Of a stretch of DNA of 64,000 nucleotides, positions 11,240 to 18,741 are shown in pieces. A model generated the notes under the pieces. That model was given only the letters and a program-made list of their open reading frames with translations. It did not search any database and was not told the origin of the DNA. This DNA is from Vibrio hyugaensis (lineage in GTDB: Bacteria; Pseudomonadota; Gammaproteobacteria; Enterobacterales; Vibrionaceae): positions 3,410,001-3,474,000 of the forward strand of contig NZ_CP025794.1 of the NCBI RefSeq assembly GCF_002906655.1. The letters are read 5' to 3'. The position numbers and the translations under genes are program-made. Position 1 is the stretch's first letter. Every line of letters starts with the position of its first letter.

Positions 11240-12874
11240 ATGTTTAAAAAAGTTTTTATGCACTTGATTATTGGTGCTGCGATAGTAGTTATTGGTGGGA
11301 TTTTACATGATTATTTTTACTTGTTTACATTAGGTGATTGGATTTTAAATAGTGGAGTCGTATATGCTATCTTACTATCGATGTTGGTCGTTTTTAAAGT
11401 AAAATCTCGAACCTTATTATATTGTGTTTTTGCATGGTTTTTAACGACGTTGATAATTTGCTCTAGATTATTTATTACTCAAGAGCTAACTTTAGATGAT
11501 GTGACTTTTAATAATAGCTCTGGCACCATTACATATTACAATGGAATTTATACTAATATCTCTATACCTGATAATTTTGGAGGTTTTCCAGTAAAGGCAA
11601 TTGGAAGATTAGCATTTCTAGATAGAAATTTGGATAAAGTGATAATCCCAGACTCTGTTACTAGTATTGAAAGTGGTGCTTTCCAGCATAACAGGTTAAG
11701 TAAAGTTTCCCTTCCTAGTTCACTAATAACTATCGGTGAAGAGGCTTTCGAACGAAATGACTTAACTGTTATTACTATTCCTAGTTCTGTGATTGAAATA
11801 GGAAAAGGAGCTTTTTCTGGAAACAATTTAACTAGACTAAATATTCCAGAATCAGTCAAGGATATTGGAGCTGAAGCCTTTTCTAATAATAACATAACTC
11901 ATGTTACTATTCCTGCCTCTATAAAAACTATAAAGGAAAAACTTTTCGATAGGAATGAACTAACACGAATTATTATTCCTAACTCGGTTACTTCGATTGA
12001 ATATAGAGCATTTGCAAATAATAACCTAAATACTGTAGATATACCAAAGTCTGTAACAGAAATAGGTACTATGTCATTTGCTTACAACAATATAAAAAAC
12101 ATATCACTACCTCATACCCTGACTCACATTGGTTCTGCTGCATTTAACAATAATGTGATTGTTGAAATAAATAGGAGACAATCTGATGGGATAATTTATA
12201 GTAGGAATGTTGATGGATCTGATGATAAATCAAGTGTCATCTCCTATGGCAGCAATGCTACCAATCTTACTATTCCGGATACAGTAACTGCTATTGGTGA
12301 AAGAGCTTTTGCATATAATAATTTAGAGTCTGTGATTATTCCAGATTCGGTCAGATTCATAGGTCACTGGGCATTTCGTGATAACAAAATTTCTTATTTG
12401 AAACTAGGGAATTCTATTGAGAATATAAATTATCGAGTATTCGCTGAAAATGATCTGAAGTCCGTTATTATTCCCAATAATATAGTGACGATTGGTTCCG
12501 GTGCATTTGCAAATAATCAGCTTACCAATGTTACTATACCAGACTCTGTCACAAAAATTGGATATGCGGCATTTGAAAGTAACAAACTAACTAGCCTCAA
12601 TATTCCTGACACAGTGCTTGAGGTTGGGACCTCTGCATTTGAAGACAATAATTTGAATAGTTTAGTCATTTCTAGTTCAGTTAGCCGAATTAATGAACGG
12701 ACATTCAGAAAAAATAAACTTGTCAATTTAACCATTCCTGATTCTATAAAAAATATTGATTCTAATGCATTTAGTTTAAATAATATTAGAGATGTCCGGA
12801 TACCTAATACTGTAGTTAATTTGAATGCTAGTGCGTTCGATGATGATGTTAAGATAATCAACGCTGTTGAATGA
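11240..12874 (+). CDS. membrane-anchored BspA-type leucine-rich-repeat protein
   Basis: This 544-residue protein starts MFKKVFMHLIIGAAIVVIGG and has about three hydrophobic segments in its first 85 residues. The rest is about 18 units of a 22-residue repeat with the pattern (V/I)TIPxSVxxIGxxAFxxNxL, the LRR_5/BspA type. An insert of about 30 residues without the pattern (starting INRRQSDGIIYSR) interrupts the array in the middle. BspA-like repeats mediate adhesion or protein binding. Here the N-terminal membrane segments and lack of a lipobox suggest inner-membrane anchoring. AT-rich codon use differs from the neighbours and an IS lies just downstream, so recent acquisition is likely. The function is unknown. 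Confidence 0.75.
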   Translation: MFKKVFMHLIIGAAIVVIGGILHDYFYLFTLGDWILNSGVVYAILLSMLVVFKVKSRTLLYCVFAWFLTTLIICSRLFITQELTLDDVTFNNSSGTITYYNGIYTNISIPDNFGGFPVKAIGRLAFLDRNLDKVIIPDSVTSIESGAFQHNRLSKVSLPSSLITIGEEAFERNDLTVITIPSSVIEIGKGAFSGNNLTRLNIPESVKDIGAEAFSNNNITHVTIPASIKTIKEKLFDRNELTRIIIPNSVTSIEYRAFANNNLNTVDIPKSVTEIGTMSFAYNNIKNISLPHTLTHIGSAAFNNNVIVEINRRQSDGIIYSRNVDGSDDKSSVISYGSNATNLTIPDTVTAIGERAFAYNNLESVIIPDSVRFIGHWAFRDNKISYLKLGNSIENINYRVFAENDLKSVIIPNNIVTIGSGAFANNQLTNVTIPDSVTKIGYAAFESNKLTSLNIPDTVLEVGTSAFEDNNLNSLVISSSVSRINERTFRKNKLVNLTIPDSIKNIDSNAFSLNNIRDVRIPNTVVNLNASAFDDDVKIINAVE

Positions 12875-12966
12875 CAGTTTAACATGCGTCAAGAGATACC
12901 AGGTATCAAGCTGTTGCTGGAAAGAGGAAGTGGGTACTAGGTGCGATTAAGGTTTATAGTTTGCCC

Positions 12967-12975
12967 CCTTATAGG
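12967..12975. repeat. left target-site duplication of the IS50-like element
   Basis: CCTTATAGG lies immediately left of the IS end and is repeated exactly at 14325-14333. Nine bases is the usual duplication length for IS4-family IS50/Tn5 relatives. Confidence 0.92.
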
Positions 12976-12991
12976 CTGTCTCTTATACACA

Positions 12992-13024
12992 AATCCCCAA
13001 GCTTGTAGCTTGGGGATTTTTTTT
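12992..13024 (+). terminator. terminator inside the left end of the IS
   Basis: A perfect 11-base stem (AATCCCCAAGC / GCTTGGGGATT) with loop TTGTA is followed by a run of T. It lies between the left inverted repeat and the transposase start. It would stop transcription entering from outside, a common way for insertion sequences to limit impinging transposase expression. Confidence 0.9.
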
Positions 13025-13081
13025 GAACTCTTTCACGTGTGTGCGATCTGATCACTTAGTAATCCTTACTGAAACACTAAG

Positions 13082-14305
13082 ATGACACACTCAGACGCTA
13101 AACTTTGGGCACAAGAACAATTTGGACAAGCACAACTTAAAGACCCTCGAAGAACACAACGCCTCATCAGTTTAGCGACTTCCATTGCTAATCAACCAGG
13201 AGTCTCCGTGGCTAAACTTCCTTTTTCTCCCGCCGATATGGAAGGTGCATATCGCTTTATCCGCAATGAAAACATCGATGCAAAAGACATCGCAGAAGCA
13301 GGCTTTCAATCAACTGTATCCCGAGCTAACGAGCATGAGGAATTACTCGCGCTTGAAGATACAACAACGCTCAGTTTTCCGCATCGAAGTATAAAAGATG
13401 AACTCGGGCACACGAATCAAGGCGATAGAATTCGAGCTCTCCACGTACATTCGACGTTACTTTTTGCACCACAAAGTCAGACCATTGTTGGCCTGATAGA
13501 GCAGCAACGATGGAGCCGAGATATTACTAAGCGTGGGCAAAAGCACCAACACGCGACTCGTCCTTATAAGGAGAAAGAGAGTTACAAATGGGAGCAAGCT
13601 TCTCGCCGTGTCGTTGAACGCCTAGGGGATAAAATGTTAGATGTTATCTCGGTCTGTGACCGAGAAGCTGACCTATTCGAATACTTAACTTATAAACGTC
13701 AACATCAGCAGCGTTTTGTCGTTCGTTCAATGCAAAGTCGTTGTCTAGAAGAGCACGCAGGCATACCTGTTTATTATGTTGGTTGCCTTGAGCAAGGGAC
13801 ATCAAAAGACAAGTTAGCATGGCACCTCTTGACGTCGGAGCCAATAAACAACGTTGAAGACGCTATGAGAATTATCGGTTATTACGAGCGCAGATGGCTG
13901 ATTGAAGATTTTCATAAAGTCTGGAAAAGTGAAGGGACAGATGTGGAGTCACTCAGGCTACAAAGTAAAGATAACTTAGAGAGATTAAGTGTCATCTATG
14001 CCTTTGTTGCTACGCGTTTATTGGCGTTACGCTTCATTAAAGAAGTTGATGAGCTAACGAAAGAAAGTTGTGAAAAGGTATTGGGCAAAAAAGCTTGGAA
14101 GCTACTGTGGTTGAAACTAGAAAGTAAGACGTTACCTAAAGAAGTGCCCGATATGGGCTGGGCGTACAAAAATCTCGCTAAATTAGGCGGTTGGAAAGAT
14201 ACCAAGAGGACGGGTAGAGCTTCAATAAAGGTGCTTTGGGAAGGATGGTTTAAACTACAAACCATCCTTGAAGGCTACGAACTCGCAATGTCTCTTGATC
14301 ACTAG
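13082..14305 (+). CDS. IS4-family transposase with internal deletion
   Basis: This 407-residue DDE transposase is of the Tn5 type. The catalytic residues appear to be D93 (LEDTTTLSF), D193 (VCDREADLFEYL) and E275 within the Y-R-E-K signature YERRWLIEDFHKVWK. Tn5 transposase is 476 residues with about 138 residues between the second Asp and the Glu; here the spacing is 82. The missing part is the insertion domain of the RNase H fold, with the junction near residue 227 (base about 13761). The frame is kept. Start ATG 13082 gives a family-like N terminus; no strong ribosome-binding site is visible. Confidence 0.9.
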   Translation: MTHSDAKLWAQEQFGQAQLKDPRRTQRLISLATSIANQPGVSVAKLPFSPADMEGAYRFIRNENIDAKDIAEAGFQSTVSRANEHEELLALEDTTTLSFPHRSIKDELGHTNQGDRIRALHVHSTLLFAPQSQTIVGLIEQQRWSRDITKRGQKHQHATRPYKEKESYKWEQASRRVVERLGDKMLDVISVCDREADLFEYLTYKRQHQQRFVVRSMQSRCLEEHAGIPVYYVGCLEQGTSKDKLAWHLLTSEPINNVEDAMRIIGYYERRWLIEDFHKVWKSEGTDVESLRLQSKDNLERLSVIYAFVATRLLALRFIKEVDELTKESCEKVLGKKAWKLLWLKLESKTLPKEVPDMGWAYKNLAKLGGWKDTKRTGRASIKVLWEGWFKLQTILEGYELAMSLDH

Positions 14306-14323
14306 ACTTGTGATCAAGAGACA
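14289..14323. repeat. 14-base inverted repeat at the right IS end
   Basis: TGTCTCTTGATCAC (14289-14302, the last transposase codons) pairs perfectly with GTGATCAAGAGACA (14310-14323, the right terminal repeat), with a 7-base loop containing the stop codon. The transposase C terminus is thus encoded by a mirror copy of the IS end. Confidence 0.9.
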
Positions 14324-14324
14324 G

Positions 14325-14333
14325 CCTTATAGG
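14325..14333. repeat. right target-site duplication of the IS50-like element
   Basis: This is an exact copy of CCTTATAGG from 12967-12975, immediately right of the IS end. Confidence 0.92.
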
Positions 14334-14385
14334 GGGCGATTAAAATGCACGCCTTTGCTGGTTGATTTTTACTAGAACCAACCTT

Positions 14386-15405
14386 TTAGTCGATATCGAA
14401 GTTCTTCATCTCAGGATGCTTCAACAACATCACGCGAATCCAGTGGTGTACCACCCACATCACCATTGCGGTGAGCATTACCGCTACGAATATCGAACTG
14501 AATCGGTACAAGATGGAGAAGAACGCGTCTTTCTGCTCAGGCACCAATGATGTGGTCAGTGGAACGGAGAGGGCAGACATCGCCGAGAACGCAATGGCGG
14601 CTTTGACTTGTCCTTTCGTTAGCCACAAACAGAATGGCCCCATAGCGATAGTAAACGCCAGCCAGAACAGCAACCCATGACCAAACCAACTGCCCAAGAT
14701 TAACTGCACCGCCATACCCGCGATACAACCCAGCGCTGTACCGATGATGCGGATTTTCGCCATGGCCATTGAGCCTGCCAATGTCATTGGCGTTAGGATG
14801 ATGAGGATCGAAGCCTGCGCCGAAAGTGAGTCGTACAAATCACCTATTTGGAATACCAAAAATGCCGCCATCGCCACCACCCAACCCATGGCTACTTGGC
14901 TGATGTAGTCGATATCGCTTTTTACCGGCGTGGTCATTTCTGTTTGCAAGATCTTCGATTCTGGCTCTGGGAATAGCCAATAGGCGAGGGCACAAACAAA
15001 AATATTGCTGAACGAAATCACCCAAAGGTTGACGTTGAACTCTTCAATATCCATGAAATCGTAACTCGCGAAGTTCAGCACGATCGAGCCAACCAATAAG
15101 CCCATGTAGCCAAACAGATAGGTTTTTGGGTTCATCATTGCGATGCATTTAAACAGCATCATAATGCCCACCGCCGCGAACATCAGTGTGGGATGGAACT
15201 GTAAGTATTCGAGAATAAAGGTGGCTTGAACCGTGGTCCAAACCGCAGAGAACAACACCATCAAGACGAGTGGCAGACTGAAGTGGTCCATACGGCCGAG
15301 CACGAACAGTGGCAGCATGACGGCAAAGAAACCGTAAGACCAACCAAAGATCATGCTCAACGCCAAACCCATTGAGCAGCCAAACCAAATGCGTAAGGTT
15401 TTCAT
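14386..15405 (-). CDS. AaeB/FUSC-like inner-membrane efflux protein (DUF2955)
   Basis: This 339-residue integral membrane protein begins MKTLRIWFGCSMGLALSMIF and has about nine hydrophobic segments in two blocks, typical of DUF2955/FUSC proteins related to aromatic-acid exporters. It starts 9 bases after the HlyD-type adaptor gene, so both are one leftward operon. The pair should form an AaeAB-like pump, with the substrate unknown. A LysR regulator is divergent from the operon. Confidence 0.8.
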   Translation of the reverse strand: MKTLRIWFGCSMGLALSMIFGWSYGFFAVMLPLFVLGRMDHFSLPLVLMVLFSAVWTTVQATFILEYLQFHPTLMFAAVGIMMLFKCIAMMNPKTYLFGYMGLLVGSIVLNFASYDFMDIEEFNVNLWVISFSNIFVCALAYWLFPEPESKILQTEMTTPVKSDIDYISQVAMGWVVAMAAFLVFQIGDLYDSLSAQASILIILTPMTLAGSMAMAKIRIIGTALGCIAGMAVQLILGSWFGHGLLFWLAFTIAMGPFCLWLTKGQVKAAIAFSAMSALSVPLTTSLVPEQKDAFFSILYRFSSIFVAVMLTAMVMWVVHHWIRVMLLKHPEMKNFDID

Positions 15406-15414
15406 CGCAGCCGC

Positions 15415-16479
15415 CTAGTAGATAAAGTGGAACCAGCTAGCAAGGTAGATTTGAACTTGTGCCATCATTGCCCAGAACGGACTGTTGTCTGGGTAAAGAA
15501 CGATAGTGGCACGAGAACCGACGAACAGAGAGGAAGGTAAGGCTTCTTCGCTGGTAAGGTTCACGCGAGTGCGCTGCGCATCACGTATCCAACGGTTGTT
15601 CACTTCAACTTTGGTCAATGCACCGTTTGGAGTTTGCTGTGCAGCGGCAACGCCGTAATCTCGGCTAGATAGGTCGAAGTCATAAACCGAACCTGGGTTA
15701 GCATCAAACGCAACCATGGCGTGGTAACTGTTGTCGACGCCCGCTACCGATTTCTCACGAAAATCCGCAGCAACCCACATTGATCCGGTTGGTACAAAGG
15801 TAAGCAATGGCATGTTGGTGTTTGCCATGGTGCCGACTTCCAATTGCAGGTTAGTTACTACGCCGTCACTTGGAGCAAGGACTGCGGTATTAGTTAGGTC
15901 GAGTTGAGCTTTCTCAATACCGTTTTGAGCAATGCGTACTGCGGTGCTTTGGCCTTTTTTGTCCCCAAGTTGTGCTTCAATCACTTTCAAGTTTTGTTGT
16001 TCTGCTTTGAGCGCAGCTCGTGACACTTGGTTTTGTGCGTAGGCACTGTCTAAGTTGGATTGAGAAATGACTTTTTGCTTCGACAACTTTTGTAAACGTG
16101 AGTACTCACTGTGCGCGTTGTTGTAAGTCGCTTGAGCACGAGCAATGTTTGCCAGTGCAGCTTCCCGCTGCGAATACAGTGTTGCTTCTTTCTCGTAGGC
16201 GGATTGCAGTGAAAGCTGCGCTTGTTCTAAAGCGATTTTGTATTTACGAGCATCAATGGTGAACAGCACATCGCCTTTGTGTACAGACTGGTTGTTGGCA
16301 ATCAGCACATCGGTCACTTTACCTGAAACTTCTGGTGCAACTTGCACCACGTAACCTTGGACTCGCCCTTCGGTCGTGATTGGAGCGTGTCGATCCGCAA
16401 TGATGATGTAGAAAAATAGTACAATGAACAGGACAATAAGTGTTCGCATCCAGTGTTTGAATTTATGATCTGCCGTCAT
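15415..16479 (-). CDS. HlyD-family periplasmic adaptor (AaeA/EmrA-like)
   Basis: This 354-residue membrane-fusion protein has one N-terminal membrane anchor (LIVLFIVLFFYIIIAD), a lipoyl-like half-motif (TEGRVQGYVVQVAPEVSGKV), a long coiled-coil hairpin around residues 80-180, and a C-terminal barrel (VLAPSDGVVTNLQLEVGTM). It would connect the inner-membrane efflux protein encoded just downstream to an outer-membrane channel. No outer-membrane factor gene is adjacent, so TolC is the likely partner. Confidence 0.88.
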   Translation of the reverse strand: MTADHKFKHWMRTLIVLFIVLFFYIIIADRHAPITTEGRVQGYVVQVAPEVSGKVTDVLIANNQSVHKGDVLFTIDARKYKIALEQAQLSLQSAYEKEATLYSQREAALANIARAQATYNNAHSEYSRLQKLSKQKVISQSNLDSAYAQNQVSRAALKAEQQNLKVIEAQLGDKKGQSTAVRIAQNGIEKAQLDLTNTAVLAPSDGVVTNLQLEVGTMANTNMPLLTFVPTGSMWVAADFREKSVAGVDNSYHAMVAFDANPGSVYDFDLSSRDYGVAAAQQTPNGALTKVEVNNRWIRDAQRTRVNLTSEEALPSSLFVGSRATIVLYPDNSPFWAMMAQVQIYLASWFHFIY

Positions 16480-16593
16480 AATAGATACCTGAATTTATGG
16501 TGCTCGTAAGCAAATTAGACAGGCGATTATAGAGAACTTGGTCACAATTCAGTAGAATGACAATAAGCGCATGAATGACCTAAAAGTAGGACA

Positions 16594-17454
16594 ATGAACG
16601 TTAGTTTTGATGATCTTCACCTGTTTAGCCAAACCGTTGTGCACGGTGGTATCAGTGCTGCGGCAGAGGCGAACCAGTTACAACGCTCCAAAGTGAGCCG
16701 CAGACTACAGGAATTGGAGAAAGCGCTGGGCTGCCAATTGCTGATTCGAACCACGCGAACCATAGAGCTTACCGAGCACGGCAAGCGTCTGTTTGAGCTG
16801 GTGGTGCAACCCATAGAGCACATTCAACAAGGTTTGAATGTGATGCATGAATACCAACAAGAGTTGACGGGTAAAGTGCGTGTTGCGATTCCCTCTGCAT
16901 TGATGAGCTCGGCGGCGTTTAATTCGATCATTAACGAATATACGACCCGTTACCCTGAGATGTCGGTAGAGATTGAGAACCACCAAGAGAGTGTCGATCT
17001 TAAGCGACAAGCGTTTGATCTTCAGCTTTTACCGAGCGTGGCGAAAGTCTCGGACGACAGCTATGTTCAGTTCAGCTTATTGCCTTACCGCAGTCACTTT
17101 GTCGCTTCCCAAGCTTACTTAGATGCCCATCCCCCTCTAAAGAGCATGGACGATTTAAAGCATCATCGTTTGCTGACTAACCGATACAATGCCGGGTTGT
17201 TAGATCCAGAATTGCACGTGGCGGTTAGGTCGGACGATTTGAACTTGCTGCGGTTAATGGCGATTACAGGTAACGGCATCGCCTTTATCCCGCAAGTACA
17301 CTCTAAGCCAGCTTTAGAAGACGGCCAGTTAGTCGAAGTATTGCCAGAGTTCACGCACCCTAAACAACATCTGACGTTGATTTACCCGTCTAATCTGTTT
17401 TTACCCAACAAGGTCAAAGTGTTAATCGAACTGTTTCGAGAGCGATTCAAATAG
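16594..17454 (+). CDS. LysR-family regulator of the adjacent efflux operon
   Basis: This 286-residue protein has a LysR helix-turn-helix at residues 5-65 (LHLFSQTVVHGGISAAAEAN, then LQRSKVSRRLQELEKALG) and an effector-binding domain from about residue 90. ATG 16594 is preceded by AGG. It is divergent from the AaeAB-like operon across a 114-base spacer and probably controls it in response to the exported compound, as AaeR does; this is inference from context. Confidence 0.88.
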   Translation: MNVSFDDLHLFSQTVVHGGISAAAEANQLQRSKVSRRLQELEKALGCQLLIRTTRTIELTEHGKRLFELVVQPIEHIQQGLNVMHEYQQELTGKVRVAIPSALMSSAAFNSIINEYTTRYPEMSVEIENHQESVDLKRQAFDLQLLPSVAKVSDDSYVQFSLLPYRSHFVASQAYLDAHPPLKSMDDLKHHRLLTNRYNAGLLDPELHVAVRSDDLNLLRLMAITGNGIAFIPQVHSKPALEDGQLVEVLPEFTHPKQHLTLIYPSNLFLPNKVKVLIELFRERFK

Positions 17455-17571
17455 CGTGAGCGGACAATAATTTTGCGAGTTTGCCCATCTGATTATGCTG
17501 GGCTTCTGGTACATTCTTTATATTCAAATGCTTGAGCAGAGTGATGCTCTTGTCGCTCATAGGAGATGAGA

Positions 17572-18114
17572 ATGTTATCGAAGAATACCACGGGTCTAAT
17601 TGTTGTCGACGTTCAGGGTAAACTGGCAACGCTAATGCACGAAAGCGAAACGCTGATTGAGAGTACGACTAAGTTAGTCAAGGGCGCAAAGGCTCTCAAG
17701 CTTCCTATTGTTTGGCTTGAGCAAAACCCAGACCGATTAGGTCCGACGGTAGAACCGATTCGTGAAGTGCTCGCGAAAGATCACTTACCCATCGCCAAGT
17801 ACACCTTTGATGGTTGTAAAGAGCCGACATTCAAACTCGCGGTAGAAAACGCCAAAGTCGATACTTGGTTGGTTTGTGGTATCGAAGCGCACATTTGTGT
17901 GTATCAAACCGCGGTGTCGCTGCGTCAAATGGGTTACAAAGTGGAACTGGTGACGGATTGCGTTTCTTCTCGAACGCCAGCCAACAAAGCGCTCGCGCTT
18001 GCAAAACTGACTGCGAATGGCGTTGGCCTAACAGGCGTAGAAATGTGTTTGTATGAAATGGTAGAAGATTGCCGAGCACCAGAGTTTAAAGAGATCTTAG
18101 GGCTCATCAAATAA
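17572..18114 (+). CDS. isochorismatase-like cysteine hydrolase
   Basis: This protein of about 180 residues has the isochorismatase fold and is closest in style to YcaC-type hydrolases. The catalytic triad appears as Asp in LIVVDVQGKL, Lys in IAKYTFDGC and Cys in GIEAHICVYQTA. The start ATG at 17572 is chosen over 17566 because it leaves proper spacing from AGGAG at 17561-17565. The substrate of this family is often unknown. It is followed six bases later by the GNAT gene, so they may be cotranscribed. Confidence 0.85.
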   Translation: MLSKNTTGLIVVDVQGKLATLMHESETLIESTTKLVKGAKALKLPIVWLEQNPDRLGPTVEPIREVLAKDHLPIAKYTFDGCKEPTFKLAVENAKVDTWLVCGIEAHICVYQTAVSLRQMGYKVELVTDCVSSRTPANKALALAKLTANGVGLTGVEMCLYEMVEDCRAPEFKEILGLIK

Positions 18115-18120
18115 TAAACA

Positions 18121-18612
18121 ATGGCAGAGACGAAGATGGAACTGAGAGCATTTGAAAAGGAAGATTACGAGGCACTCATCCGTTGGATTGATTCAGAGCA
18201 ACTGCGCTATCAATGGGGTGGGCCAAATTTCAATTTCCCTCTAGACCACCAACAGATTAGCCTCCATTGCGCGAAACCTGAAGTCTTCCCGTTTATGCTC
18301 GTTTTTGACGGGAAGCAGGCTGGCTATGTTGAGCTGTTTAAAGAGTCTCAATCCCAATTTAGAATTTGTCGTGTTTTTGTTTCCAATGATTTTCGAGGGA
18401 AAGGTCTTTCGAAAGTCATGCTCACGCAGCTCATCGAACTGTCTCAAACTCAGTATCATGCTCAAGTCTTGTCGTTGGCGGTCTTTGAACGTAACACCGT
18501 GGCCAAGAATTGTTATGAATCTCTTGGGTTTGAAGTGACGTCGCGTGAATCAGGAGAGCGTTCTTTTGATGGCGAGATCTGGGATTTGTTATTCATGGAA
18601 AAGCGTTTTTAG
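18121..18612 (+). CDS. GNAT-family N-acetyltransferase
   Basis: This 163-residue acetyltransferase has the motif A acetyl-CoA loop at VFVSNDFRGKGLSKVMLTQL and the later C-terminal pattern RNTVAKNCYESLGF, typical of small-molecule GNAT enzymes. An in-frame ATG at 18136 is an alternative start. It lies directly after the isochorismatase-like gene. The acceptor substrate is unknown. Confidence 0.85.
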   Translation: MAETKMELRAFEKEDYEALIRWIDSEQLRYQWGGPNFNFPLDHQQISLHCAKPEVFPFMLVFDGKQAGYVELFKESQSQFRICRVFVSNDFRGKGLSKVMLTQLIELSQTQYHAQVLSLAVFERNTVAKNCYESLGFEVTSRESGERSFDGEIWDLLFMEKRF

Positions 18613-18741
18613 CACGAATATAATCCCCCTTACTATCCACAAATTCAGGAAGAAACAAACACCACAACGTGAGCAGTATGAGTTTGTATTCATCTCCCCT
18701 GACGATATCGGCCAGCCAAGGGAAACACGTCTTATTATGGC

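Larger units (their letters stand above)
12976..14324 (+). mobile_element. complete IS4-family (IS50/Tn5-like) insertion sequence
   Basis: This 1349-base element is bounded by 19-base imperfect inverted repeats: CTGTCTCTTATACACAAAT at 12976-12994 and, reverse-complemented, CTGTCTCTTGATCACAAGT at 14306-14324. These strongly resemble the outside and inside ends of IS50. A perfect 9-base duplication flanks it, which shows insertion by transposition. It carries one transposase gene and a strong terminator just inside its left end. The right repeat starts directly after the transposase stop codon. The transposase carries an internal deletion, so autonomy is uncertain. Confidence 0.95.

Noticed and set aside
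12976..12994. Sequence nearly identical to the Tn5 mosaic end used in sequencing adapters, suggesting library contamination
   Set aside because: Only the first 16 bases match; the last three differ. It is the end of a complete 1349-base IS with its own transposase and a perfect 9-base target duplication, so it is natural.
13644..13844. Opposite-strand ORF inside the transposase
   Set aside because: Shadow of the transposase reading frame; no independent support.
18613..18741. Possible small coding remnant between the GNAT gene and the NLS-like gene (reading IIPLTIHKFRKKQTPQREQY)
   Set aside because: No start, stop context or ribosome-binding site; it is only an open stretch after the acetyltransferase in another frame, so I did not call a gene or an immunity protein.
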